Part shown: piece after piece, positions 45,081-52,666 of the stretch
How positions within the stretch are numbered: position 1 is the stretch's first letter
Layout: each line of letters begins with the position of its first letter
DNA from: Bacteroidota bacterium
Lineage (GTDB): Bacteria > Bacteroidota > Bacteroidia > 2-12-FULL-35-15
Assembly: GCA_029237775.1 (NCBI GenBank)
Contig: JAQZBR010000002.1
Location: 620,001-684,000, forward strand
DNA: 64,000 nt
Direction: 5' to 3'
Notes under the pieces: model-generated
Seen by the model: only the letters and a program-made list of their open reading frames with translations
Told to the model about the DNA's origin: nothing
The model's database searches: none
Program-made: the position numbers and the translations under genes

Positions 45081-45112
45081 AAAGCTGCTTAGAAATGAGC
45101 AGCTTTTTTATT
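45081..45112 (+). terminator. terminator after the 43600 gene
   Basis: AAAGCTGCT (45081-45089) pairs with AGCAGCTTT (45098-45106), followed by TTTTA. Confidence 0.83.
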
Positions 45113-45152
45113 GCAAATATTCGTTAACATGCCTCAATACTATGTAACAAAA

Positions 45153-45180
45153 AACACCCGGGAAATGATTCCCGGGTGTT
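45153..45180 (-). terminator. strong terminator of the 45199-45411 gene
   Basis: A perfect 12-bp stem, AACACCCGGGAA with TTCCCGGGTGTT, with an ATGA loop. On the minus strand it ends in a T run. Confidence 0.83.
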
Positions 45181-45198
45181 TCCAAAAGTGCTTTTATA

Positions 45199-45411
45199 TT
45201 AACTTAATGCGTTTGTATACCTTGAACGTTTCGTGAGAATTTCATTTCTTCTGTTCTCCACCTCATTCTTTAATAAGACTCTCATGCTTTCATCTTTATA
45301 TCTTACTATAAAGATCCCTATCATAATTGTGCATGTATGCAAATGAAGTTCATTTCTTGAGCCTTGTATCGTCCTTCTTATCTTGTGATAGGCATTTATT
45401 TTATCTTTCAT
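45199..45411 (-). CDS. hypothetical 70-residue protein
   Basis: I do not recognise it. The ATG at 45411 gives MKDKINAYHKIRRTIQGSRN..., a basic protein with a hydrophobic middle (TCTIMIGIFIVRY) and a charged C terminus rich in Arg and Glu. An upstream in-frame start would run into the pgm terminator. A strong terminator lies 19 bp after its stop and a terminator lies upstream, so it looks like an independent small gene. Confidence 0.5.
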   Translation of the reverse strand: MKDKINAYHKIRRTIQGSRNELHLHTCTIMIGIFIVRYKDESMRVLLKNEVENRRNEILTKRSRYTNALS

Positions 45412-45450
45412 GTTAGTAGTTTTAAATATTAATGCTATAATATTTAATAC

Positions 45451-45477
45451 AAAAACCTGTCCAAAGGACAGGTTTTT
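45451..45477 (-). terminator. bidirectional terminator after the phosphohexomutase
   Basis: AAAAACCTGTCC (45451-45462) pairs perfectly with GGACAGGTTTTT (45466-45477). Confidence 0.85.
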
Positions 45478-45501
45478 GAACATTTTATCAATAAAAATTT
45501 A

Positions 45502-46911
45502 TTAACTTTTTAACAATGTTTTTTCGGCTGCTTTAAGTATGGATGCTGCATTCTGAAGCGAGCTTGATTCCGCATAATTTCTTAAAACAGGCTCAGTTCC
45601 CGATGCTCTGATCATCAACCATTCATCTTCATTAAAAAAGAATTTATAACCGTCAGTATTTTCGATTCTTAAGATCTGATAATCGCCAAAGCTCTTATAA
45701 ATGTTCTTTTCGCAGTTCTTAACTATCTCATTTTTTACATCTTCACTTAAATGCATATCCCAACGTTCAAAAGCGAAAGTACCAACGATCTCATACACTT
45801 CCTCAATAAGCGCCTGCAATGTTTTTCCTGATTTTGCCATGTATTCCCAGATGGTCAATCCCATCCAGATACCATCTCTTTCAGGAATATGGCCTTTAAT
45901 GGCGATACCTCCGGACTCTTCTCCACCAAGCAGAACATCTTCATCTACCATGATCCCTGCAATATGCTTGAATCCGATTTTTGTTACCTGCTGCTCAAGA
46001 CCGAAGTGTTTGCACATTTTGCTCACCTTGGGGCTCACAGAAAATGCAGTAACAACTTTTCCTGTCATCTGTTTTTGTTCAACCAGATATTTGATCAATA
46101 ATAAAATGATGTGATGAGAATCGATAAAATTCCCTTTGTTATCGTACAAACCAATACGATCTGCGTCTCCATCTGTAGCCAGGCCGCAATCAATGTTTCC
46201 GGCTGCTTTGATCATTTCTGAAAACTCAGTCAGATTTTTATGAATAGGCTCCGGAGCCTGCCCGTTAAAGGAAGGATTATTTTCACAGTGAAGCATTGAT
46301 GTCTCAGGAAGTAAACGCTTAATAACATTTTGTCCTGCTCCAAACATTGCATCATAACCAAAACGTAATCCCGAATTGCGGATCGCATTCAGATCAAAAT
46401 TCGCTTCAACGTGTTCACAATACATTGTTTCAAGGTCAACGTACTCGATAAGACCTTTGTCAATAAATTCTTTCATTGAAAGTTTTTCAGTATCAACAGA
46501 AGATCTTTCAGGAATCATGTTCTCTATTTCTTCAATTTTCTCAGGCAACAAGGGCCCACCATATGAGCCTTTAAGCTTGTACCCATTATATGCAGGAGGA
46601 TTATGGCTTGCAGTGATCACCACTCCAAGATCTGCTTTCTTTCTCAACGTTCCTAAAGATACCATTGGAGTTGAAACAAACCCTTTTGCTAAAAACACTT
46701 TTACTCCATGCGAAGCAAGAACTTTACATGTTGTTTCTGAAAAAAGCTCACCTGCAAATCTGCAGTCGTGTCCAATGACAATAGAAGGTTTCTTTGAATT
46801 CTTCACAAGCCATTTAGCTGTTGCTTCTGCAACTCTTGCTACGTTATCAACTGTGAAATCTTTTGCGATGATGGCCCGCCAGCCGTCTGTTCCAAATTTA
46901 ATTGCTGTCAT
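45502..46911 (-). CDS. phosphoglucomutase/phosphomannomutase
   Basis: 469 residues from the ATG at 46911 (MTAIKFGTDGWRAIIAKDF); the longer frame upstream has no family similarity. The alpha-D-phosphohexomutase motifs are clear: the phosphoserine loop VVITASHNPPAYNGYK, the metal loop ATDGDADRIG, the sugar-binding GGEESGG, and the phosphate-binding RASGTEPVLRNY. It interconverts hexose 1- and 6-phosphates and supplies sugar nucleotides for glycogen and exopolysaccharide. Last gene of the LytTR/receiver/OmpA cluster, 28 bp after the OmpA gene. Confidence 0.93.
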   Translation of the reverse strand: MTAIKFGTDGWRAIIAKDFTVDNVARVAEATAKWLVKNSKKPSIVIGHDCRFAGELFSETTCKVLASHGVKVFLAKGFVSTPMVSLGTLRKKADLGVVITASHNPPAYNGYKLKGSYGGPLLPEKIEEIENMIPERSSVDTEKLSMKEFIDKGLIEYVDLETMYCEHVEANFDLNAIRNSGLRFGYDAMFGAGQNVIKRLLPETSMLHCENNPSFNGQAPEPIHKNLTEFSEMIKAAGNIDCGLATDGDADRIGLYDNKGNFIDSHHIILLLIKYLVEQKQMTGKVVTAFSVSPKVSKMCKHFGLEQQVTKIGFKHIAGIMVDEDVLLGGEESGGIAIKGHIPERDGIWMGLTIWEYMAKSGKTLQALIEEVYEIVGTFAFERWDMHLSEDVKNEIVKNCEKNIYKSFGDYQILRIENTDGYKFFFNEDEWLMIRASGTEPVLRNYAESSSLQNAASILKAAEKTLLKS

Positions 46912-46939
46912 TTGATTTGTATATTTAGTTTTACATTGA

Positions 46940-48943
46940 TTATTTATTATCCGAGAGCATATCCTGCCCCTTATTACGTTCAACAATGGTCATCTCAACC
47001 CATTGCCCCACTTTTTTGGAAGGTGACTTTTTTACCTTCATGGCAACCCCTTTGGTGACAATCTTATCTTTTGGAATTCCGTATGTGCATAAACATTTTT
47101 TAATGTTTTCCGCTCTCTGCTGTGATAACTTTGAATTAAGCTTGATATCCTGTTTAGCAACAATTGTATTTGTTAATTCCACTTTAAGATCAGGGTTACA
47201 TGTTAAAAAATCGTTTAGATCTTTAAGCGCAACACCGGAGGTGTTTGCAAGTTCCGGTTTATCCTGTTCGAAAAAAATATTATTAAGAACGATCCTTGCT
47301 CCTTCCGAAACGGGATTTAAAACTACCGGATCCCTTTTTTCATAAAGATCATTTTTTACAGTAAGATCAATATTTTCGGAAAAGATCATATAACCATCTT
47401 TCTTATAGGTTATATTATTATTTCTGGCCGGGGGCAGTATAATTGCAAATTTTTGCCGTATGCTGTCAGATAAATAAACTGAGCTGACAGCCCCTGAATT
47501 ATTATTATTTACACTGATTTTAACCGGTCCCGATATTTTTTGATCCTGCTCAATAAACTCTCCTTTCAATATTGTTAAAGGCGGGCCATTCGGGTTGTTA
47601 AATGAGATCAGATAATTCTCCCTGGTTTCACTGATGCTTTTCTTTTCAGGGGAAGATTTTTTCTTTTTCCTGTGCTTTTTCGTTTCAGTTACAATTTCGG
47701 GTTTGGCTTCTTTTGCCGGTTCCTCCTTTTTAGTTGTATCTGCCGGAAAGCCTATATTTACAGGATCTGACCAAACATTCGAGATGTAATTACTGGTATA
47801 AATATCAAACTGTCCGGTATTTTTTCTACCGTTCGAGCTGAAATACAACGTAACACCATCCGGGTGAATAAATGGCGCTTCTTCATCAAAAGGAGAATTA
47901 ATCTGTGGCCCTAAATTCTGCGCTTTCCCCCACTCCCCGTCTTCACTTTTCCTGCAGACATAAATATCCTTACCTCCATATCCGCCTTTTCTGTCACTTG
48001 TAAAGTACATTACAGAACCATCAGCTGAGATACATTCATTCTCCTCCCATCCGTTATCATTTACAGGAGTTGAAATTTTTTCCGGGAATGACCATGTATT
48101 ACCATTCAGACAACTGGTATATAAACTTGCTGTACCATCCTCATCTCTGTAGTTCAGAATTATCTGTCCGTCATACGATGTTGCGATGGTGGTTTCATTT
48201 ATATTCTTATTCACAAATTTCACCTTTTTGCCATTAACTATCGGAGTATCGGCTTTGGTGCTGTTAATATAATCTTCAAAGAAACGGGAATCATCAAAAA
48301 GCATTGATTCCTTTGATTTTACTTCTTGTCTCTTCAAAGTAAATGTCATCTTCTCCTGGTCGGTCGACATAAAAGATGAGTAATTTCCATAATTCGGTAA
48401 TTCGATAGCTTTAGAAGCTTTAGAATTTTTCTGCTTTTTTAAACTGACAGTATTATCGGCTAAGCCGTTCAGAGCTTTACCGACACGGCACATGTCAATT
48501 CTCCAGTTAAGCTCTTCGGCTATTTTTTTATCTGAGTTTTCGGTATCTTTTAATAAGGCTTTAAACTTTTCATAATTGAAGATCGCTTTATCAAAGTCAT
48601 ATATGATCTGATAAGCCTCTCCAAGGGTTTTGAAAACCTCTTGTGGAATATTCTCGCTCTTTAATTGCTCAGAGGTTGAAATATTTCCGATGGCTCTTTC
48701 GAGATATTTTATAGAGCTTGCTTTTTGAGAGCGTGAATTGAAATAGCAGATTCCCGTGCGATAATTGAAGAAACGGTGGTTGGTGTCTTTATTTGAAAAC
48801 AGAGAATAATAATGAAGGGCTTCTGCGTACTTTCTATTTAAAAATAACTTATCTGCCAATTGCAGATCACCGGCATCAATCTGAGCTCCGGCCTCTGAAA
48901 CTAAAAAGATCAGAGATGTTATTATCAAATAAAATCTTCTCAT
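46940..48943 (-). CDS. OmpA-family protein with TPR and PD40 repeats
   Basis: 667 residues. Signal peptide, TPR-like helices (about 25-130), a WD40-like PD40 region with SADGSVMYFTSDRKGGYGG and HPDGVTLYFSSNGRKNTGQ, a Lys-rich linker, a small beta domain, and a C-terminal OmpA-like domain (about 545-660) with LNNIFFEQDKPELANTS. The layout resembles outer-membrane, peptidoglycan-binding proteins such as PorE of the T9SS, though it is not proof of T9SS function. Cotranscribed with the two response regulators upstream (14-nt gap). Confidence 0.87.
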   Translation of the reverse strand: MRRFYLIITSLIFLVSEAGAQIDAGDLQLADKLFLNRKYAEALHYYSLFSNKDTNHRFFNYRTGICYFNSRSQKASSIKYLERAIGNISTSEQLKSENIPQEVFKTLGEAYQIIYDFDKAIFNYEKFKALLKDTENSDKKIAEELNWRIDMCRVGKALNGLADNTVSLKKQKNSKASKAIELPNYGNYSSFMSTDQEKMTFTLKRQEVKSKESMLFDDSRFFEDYINSTKADTPIVNGKKVKFVNKNINETTIATSYDGQIILNYRDEDGTASLYTSCLNGNTWSFPEKISTPVNDNGWEENECISADGSVMYFTSDRKGGYGGKDIYVCRKSEDGEWGKAQNLGPQINSPFDEEAPFIHPDGVTLYFSSNGRKNTGQFDIYTSNYISNVWSDPVNIGFPADTTKKEEPAKEAKPEIVTETKKHRKKKKSSPEKKSISETRENYLISFNNPNGPPLTILKGEFIEQDQKISGPVKISVNNNNSGAVSSVYLSDSIRQKFAIILPPARNNNITYKKDGYMIFSENIDLTVKNDLYEKRDPVVLNPVSEGARIVLNNIFFEQDKPELANTSGVALKDLNDFLTCNPDLKVELTNTIVAKQDIKLNSKLSQQRAENIKKCLCTYGIPKDKIVTKGVAMKVKKSPSKKVGQWVEMTIVERNKGQDMLSDNK

Positions 48944-48957
48944 TATTCATAAAATTT

Positions 48958-49320
48958 TCAGGCAGCTTTCTCGAACTTTTTCAGCTTGGCAGTAAGATCT
49001 TCCACAGAGAAAGGCTTCGGAAGGAAGTCATCGGCTCCTGCCGCTGTTGCAGCATCCAGCAGAGGTTTGTTATTAAGCGTAGACATCATTATAATCGGTA
49101 TGGTATAATGACGTCCGGTTCTCAAGGCACTTACAAGTGATAATCCCGAGATCCCGGGCATCATTACATCACAAATTAAAAGATCGTAATTCGATTCGGT
49201 TAACATATTGATAGCTTCATCCCCGTCAGCCGCAAGGTGAGCCTTGTGCCCCAGGTTCTCAATGCAGTACTGAAGCAGGTTCAAGGTCATCTTATCATCT
49301 TCTATAATTAGAATATCCAT
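48958..49320 (-). CDS. single-domain response regulator
   Basis: 120 residues, a receiver only: acidic Glu7/Asp8/Asp9, phosphoacceptor Asp51 (LICDVMMPG), Ser80/Thr81 and Lys102 (FLPKPF). There is no output domain. AGGAG (plus-strand CTCCT at 49330-49334) precedes its start by 9 nt. Between the LytTR regulator (18 nt upstream) and the OmpA protein (14 nt downstream), so probably a signalling partner of that operon. Confidence 0.92.
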   Translation of the reverse strand: MDILIIEDDKMTLNLLQYCIENLGHKAHLAADGDEAINMLTESNYDLLICDVMMPGISGLSLVSALRTGRHYTIPIIMMSTLNNKPLLDAATAAGADDFLPKPFSVEDLTAKLKKFEKAA

Positions 49321-49338
49321 AAAGCAATTCTCCTGTAA

Positions 49339-50040
49339 TTAGATCAGATTTAGTTTGGCAAGTAATTCTTTTTTGAATTGTTTACCGATCGGAATAGGGT
49401 GCTGTCCGATGTATGCTGTCCCCTCTTCGACTCCATCAACGCAATCAAGTGACACAAGGAATGAGCGGTGCAAACGATAAAATTTATCAGCAGGAAGCTT
49501 TTCTTCTATTCCTTTTAAGGTGATGTGGGCAGTATATCGTTTTTCACGGGTAAAAATGTTTACATAATCCCCCAACGCCTGAATGTAAATGATATCGTTA
49601 ACCTTGATCTTTGTCAAAACTGAGTTTGATCTCACAAATATGTAATCCTTTTCACGTGCGCTCAGGTCAGGCTTAAGCTGATCAACGTTTTCATGCAATT
49701 TTTTTGCGCGGTCGATTGCCAACATTAAGCGTGGCAATGTTACCGGCTTTGTCATATAATCCGCAACATTTAATTCAAATGCTTCAACGGCATAATCTTT
49801 TTTAGCCGAGATAAGAATTACGATCGGGCGCTTCTCAAGGTTTTTGATAAGTTCGATACCTGTCATTCCCGGCATTTCCACATCAAGGAAAACAAGATCG
49901 ACAGCTTCCTTTTTCAGATAGTTGTAAGCATCTACCGGGCTTGAACATTCTTCTTTTACAGCAAGAAAATCAACCTGATCTGTAAGTTTTTTAAGGGCCG
50001 TACGAGCCATCTTGTTATCATCTACGATTAAACAGTTCAT
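49339..50040 (-). CDS. LytTR-family response regulator
   Basis: 233 residues. Receiver domain with Asp7/Asp8, phosphoacceptor Asp53 (VFLDVEMPG), Ser78 and Lys98, then a LytTR DNA-binding domain (about 130-230) with YIFVRSNSVLTKI, IIYIQALGDYVNIFT and FYRLHRSFLVSLD. LytTR proteins usually bind two direct repeats about two helical turns apart. It heads the operon with a receiver, an OmpA protein and a phosphohexomutase. It is a candidate for the factor that reads the 21-bp repeats in this window, but no cognate kinase is present and its own promoter lacks the repeats. Confidence 0.93.
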   Translation of the reverse strand: MNCLIVDDNKMARTALKKLTDQVDFLAVKEECSSPVDAYNYLKKEAVDLVFLDVEMPGMTGIELIKNLEKRPIVILISAKKDYAVEAFELNVADYMTKPVTLPRLMLAIDRAKKLHENVDQLKPDLSAREKDYIFVRSNSVLTKIKVNDIIYIQALGDYVNIFTREKRYTAHITLKGIEEKLPADKFYRLHRSFLVSLDCVDGVEEGTAYIGQHPIPIGKQFKKELLAKLNLI

Positions 50041-50260
50041 TGTGGGGAAATTTAAATTGTTAATTTATTTCTGTATAGTTAAAAGCAAATCACATACCAC
50101 CTGAGAAAATAGTTCACACAGCCTTTAAAAATCAGTAATGAACGGCATTAAAATAAAAGGCATCGCCTAAATACATTCATTTATAGGGCATCCAGACATC
50201 ACCGACTGCTGAAGGGCTTAAAAAAAAAGAAAAGGAGGATTGGGGAATTATTTATAAAAA

Positions 50261-50297
50261 AAGCCGGAAAGTGTTACTTATTTTCCCCTTCCGGCTT
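50261..50297 (-). terminator. terminator after yceI
   Basis: AAGCCGGAA (50261-50269) pairs with TTCCGGCTT (50289-50297); A and T runs flank both sides. The rest of the gap 50041-50260 shows nothing I can name. Confidence 0.72.
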
Positions 50298-50321
50298 TTT
50301 TCAATCGTATTTCAGTATAAT

Positions 50322-50906
50322 TTATCGGATGAAAGAATTCTGTGTTGATCGGTTCAGAATTCCATTTCTAACCTCTACCCTGATCACTCTTACGAAGTTG
50401 ATGGTTTCAAAGTCGAGCCCGTATTCTGCCGGATTAATTTCTATAATAAAAGAAACCAAAGCCGGAAATGTTTTGATCCCAAGCGCTCCATTCGCCTGCG
50501 TCATTGAGCTGTGAATCCCAAAAACCATCTTTACCGGACGTGTTATATTATTAATTGTTAATTCCCCCGGTATACTGTAAGTTTTTTCCGAGCCATCATT
50601 CGCAAGGAAATCAAGGTCACCAGCCGGAAACTGCGCGTGAAAATTCAGATCAACTTGTTTATTTAAGCCTGTAATGGAATCGTTTGCAGCCGGACTTGTC
50701 AATATAGGAAAGAGAGATATATCAAAGCTGAATTCATCATTTTGATCGTTCAGTTTAATCAAACCTATCTCCCCTGCTGTATAAGAACCTCCCGTTTCAA
50801 TCTCCTTGGAAAACCTGACGTTTGTCCCTATAAAATCCTGAGCAAGGACACCAATTGAAGATGCAGCTATTAGAAAAGACGTTATAATTGTTTTGAGCGT
50901 TTTCAT
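50322..50906 (-). CDS. YceI family periplasmic protein
   Basis: 194 residues from the ATG at 50906. Signal peptide (..SSIGVLAQ), then a lipocalin-like YceI barrel with SFDISLFPILTS, a variable loop, YSIPGELTINNITRPVKMVF and a late GLDFETINFVRVIRVEVR. The family binds isoprenoid or other hydrophobic ligands and is often stress-linked. The promoter has the 21-bp repeats, shared back-to-back with the 47-residue protein gene. Confidence 0.82.
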   Translation of the reverse strand: MKTLKTIITSFLIAASSIGVLAQDFIGTNVRFSKEIETGGSYTAGEIGLIKLNDQNDEFSFDISLFPILTSPAANDSITGLNKQVDLNFHAQFPAGDLDFLANDGSEKTYSIPGELTINNITRPVKMVFGIHSSMTQANGALGIKTFPALVSFIIEINPAEYGLDFETINFVRVIRVEVRNGILNRSTQNSFIR

Positions 50907-50935
50907 AGTTTTGTTATTAAACACGTTTTATATTA

Positions 50936-51000
50936 CAAAGTTAGTTCGCTTCTTATAAGCTTTATAGCTATTTCGCCCAAAGGTAATCCTGTGTCGGCAG
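50936..51000 (-). promoter_or_regulatory. repeat-type promoter of yceI
   Basis: The -7 box TAACTTTG (minus, 50943-50936) is 30 nt from TCGCCCA (plus 50973-50979), followed at 21 bp by TCGGCAG (50994-51000). The half-sites are weaker than elsewhere. The start codon is 37 nt past the box. Confidence 0.5.
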
Positions 51001-51086
51001 GCACAAGAAGGGTGAACTGGGCTTACAATGCAATATTTATGAGCTTTCCCGCCTATTATTTCCTTTCAAGATTTAAAAAGCGGGGT

Positions 51087-51152
51087 TCAACGACAGGCGG
51101 TTTCGCTTCACCGAATTTGAGGCGGTTAGGGCTCTTTTAACGCATAACTTTG
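51087..51152 (+). promoter_or_regulatory. repeat-type promoter of the 47-residue protein
   Basis: TCAACGA (51087-51093) and TCACCGA (51108-51114) are 21 bp apart; the second ends 31 nt before TAACTTTG (51145-51152). A possible third, TCAAGAT, is at 51066. The ATG is 44 nt past the box. Confidence 0.65.
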
Positions 51153-51188
51153 CTTAAGAAATTAAATATTAATCAAAAAATAGAAATC

Positions 51189-51332
51189 ATGAAAAAGTTA
51201 ATTCTGTTAGCAGTAGGTGCCGTATTAGTACAGCAGGCTGCCAAATATTTCAATATTAAATCAGTTGAAGATTTAAAAGCTTCACTAGCCGATCTTAAAG
51301 ATCTGTTATTACCAAAACTTAGCATGAACTAG
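51189..51332 (+). CDS. small hydrophobic-N-terminus protein, 47 aa
   Basis: The ATG at 51189 gives MKKLILLAVGAVLVQQAAKY..., one short hydrophobic helix and an amphipathic C-terminal helix (SVEDLKASLADLKDLLLPK). No family known to me. It has its own regulated promoter and a strong terminator 20 bp after the stop, so it is likely a real small protein, probably membrane-associated. Confidence 0.65.
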   Translation: MKKLILLAVGAVLVQQAAKYFNIKSVEDLKASLADLKDLLLPKLSMN

Positions 51333-51352
51333 ATTTTGGTTATAATAAAAAA

Positions 51353-51378
51353 GTCCTGCATCATGCAGGACTTTTTTT
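51353..51378 (+). terminator. terminator after the 47-residue gene
   Basis: AGTCCTGCA (51353-51361) pairs with TGCAGGACT (51365-51373), then a T run. From here to 51610 I see no gene. Confidence 0.85.
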
Positions 51379-51611
51379 GCGCTTTATAATTTAGTGTGAT
51401 CATGCTTTATGAACCCCAAGTTCTGGTAAGTTTTGTAAAAGTCATTATCTAACAGTTAGAAAATAGTTGAAGCAGACGAATTTCCTTCGTAGAAAAAACT
51501 TTCCTGCTTTACGCTACAATCTTCTTGTGAAAAATAAAAAGGATTTCCACTACAATCGGGGCTATAAAAAACATCAATTTGGTAATTATGCTAAATTTCG
51601 GCAGACGCAAA

Positions 51612-51641
51612 AAGGGTGTAAAGCAAGAACTTTACACCCTT
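51612..51641 (-). terminator. terminator downstream of tRNA-Arg
   Basis: A 12-bp stem, AAGGGTGTAAAG (51612-51623) with CTTTACACCCTT (51630-51641). On the minus strand it follows tRNA-Arg and ends in a T run. Confidence 0.8.
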
Positions 51642-51652
51642 TTATTATTACG

Positions 51653-51726
51653 TGATCCCGGCGCGATTCGAACGCGCGACCTACTGCTTAGAAGGCAGTT
51701 GCTCTATCCAGCTGAGCTACGGAATC
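51653..51726 (-). tRNA. tRNA-Arg (TCT)
   Basis: The acceptor arms GATTCCG and CGGGATC pair (one G-T), the D arm reads TAGCTCAGCTGGATAGAGC, and the T loop is GTTCGAATC. The anticodon stem-loop CTGCCTTCTAAGCAG gives anticodon TCT. 74 nt; CCA is not encoded. Confidence 0.95.
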
Positions 51727-51894
51727 AGAAAATTTAAGAACGATCTTTCTCGAAATACCAAATGGCACTAAGCTACTGGATCAAAATTTCAATGAGAGGC
51801 TTTAGCAGCCAACACTTTTAAATCAAAAATGGTTAACGATAAATATGTTATAAGTAAACCTGATAACAAATAACCATTAACCATTTTATTTAAG

Positions 51895-51969
51895 TCGGGG
51901 CGGCAAGATTCGAACTTGCGACCTCCTGGTCCCAAACCAGGCGCGATGACCGGACTACGCTACGCCCCG
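51895..51969 (-). tRNA. tRNA-Pro (TGG)
   Basis: Acceptor CGGGGCG pairs with CGCCCCG, the T arm contains GTTCGAATC, and the anticodon loop in CCTGGTTTGGGACCAGG gives TGG. 75 nt; CCA not encoded. Confidence 0.95.
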
Positions 51970-52087
51970 AGCTATTACTTAATTCTTTTTTTAAAGAACA
52001 ACGCCTTAAAGAAATCCTTAAAGCGGCTGCAAATGTAACATTACTTTTTTATTTTACAAGCAAAATTCTCGAATTTTGATTTTTTTT

Positions 52088-52320
52088 GAGGAAAGGCTTC
52101 GCTAACCGAATGTTACCCGCTACTTAATTCCTGTGATTAGCTTCGCTGATTCCTTATCACCCAATTGAAAATTTAAATAAGACCGCGGGCTACACCTGAG
52201 ATCGGATTAGCCTCGCTGATTCATCCATTGGGAAAATGAAACAAGTCAAATTATAGATTAGCTTCGCTGATCCCTGTTCACCCATCGTCAACATTAAATA
52301 AAGCGCTGCGCTATTTTTAA
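52088..52320. repeat. degenerate repeats in the tRNA-Pro/tRNA-Ser gap
   Basis: The 440-bp gap 51970-52409 has no ORF. It holds four imperfect copies of GATTAGCTTCGCTGATYCC (TCGCTRA cores at 52099, 52143, 52213 and 52264), two of them followed by a TTAAATAA-type tail and a short GC word (ACCGCGGGCT, GCGCTGCGC). The spacing is irregular (44, 70, 51 bp), so this is not CRISPR. Confidence 0.5.
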
Positions 52321-52373
52321 TTTTCCTGCAAGTCTTAAAAGCGCACTTTTAAAACTTTCCGAAAAAATAAAAA

Positions 52374-52390
52374 CCCCGCGAAAAGCGGGG
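52374..52390 (-). terminator. terminator after tRNA-Ser
   Basis: CCCCGC (52374-52379) pairs with GCGGGG (52385-52390), with a T run on the minus strand. Confidence 0.75.
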
Positions 52391-52409
52391 CTTTATTTAA
52401 TGCAGTCTG

Positions 52410-52496
52410 CGGTGAGGGAGGGATTCGAACCCTCGGTACAGTTACCCGTACGCCAGTTTAGCAAACTGGTCCTTTCGGCCTCTCAGGCACCTCACC
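52410..52496 (-). tRNA. tRNA-Ser (GCT)
   Basis: 87 nt with a long variable arm, as in serine tRNAs. The acceptor GGTGAGG pairs with CCTCACC, the T arm has GTTCGAATC, and the loop in CAGTTTGCTAAACTG gives anticodon GCT. Confidence 0.95.
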
Positions 52497-52632
52497 ATTC
52501 CTTTTGTTTCAAAGGACTGCAAATGTAGAAAAAGATTCTTTAATCCAAAACAAAAAAAGACAAATTCAGTTTGTCATTTCCCCGGAGCCCTTATCAATTA
52601 TCAATTTTATAGCTTTAATGAAAAGGTAATAT

Positions 52633-52640
52633 TATATTTG
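52633..52640 (+). promoter_or_regulatory. -7 box of the peptide transporter operon
   Basis: TATATTTG matches TAnnTTTG and lies 34 nt before the start at 52667. There is no 21-bp repeat half-site 30-31 nt upstream. Confidence 0.4.
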
Positions 52641-52666
52641 CCTCAATACAAAATCGAAAGATAATT

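Noticed and set aside
51467-51655. 62-codon ORF on the plus strand
   Set aside because: It runs through the tRNA-Arg terminator hairpin and has no family similarity; composition looks random.
52088-52320. possible CRISPR array
   Set aside because: Repeat units are degenerate, spacing is 44, 70 and 51 bp, and no cas gene is present.
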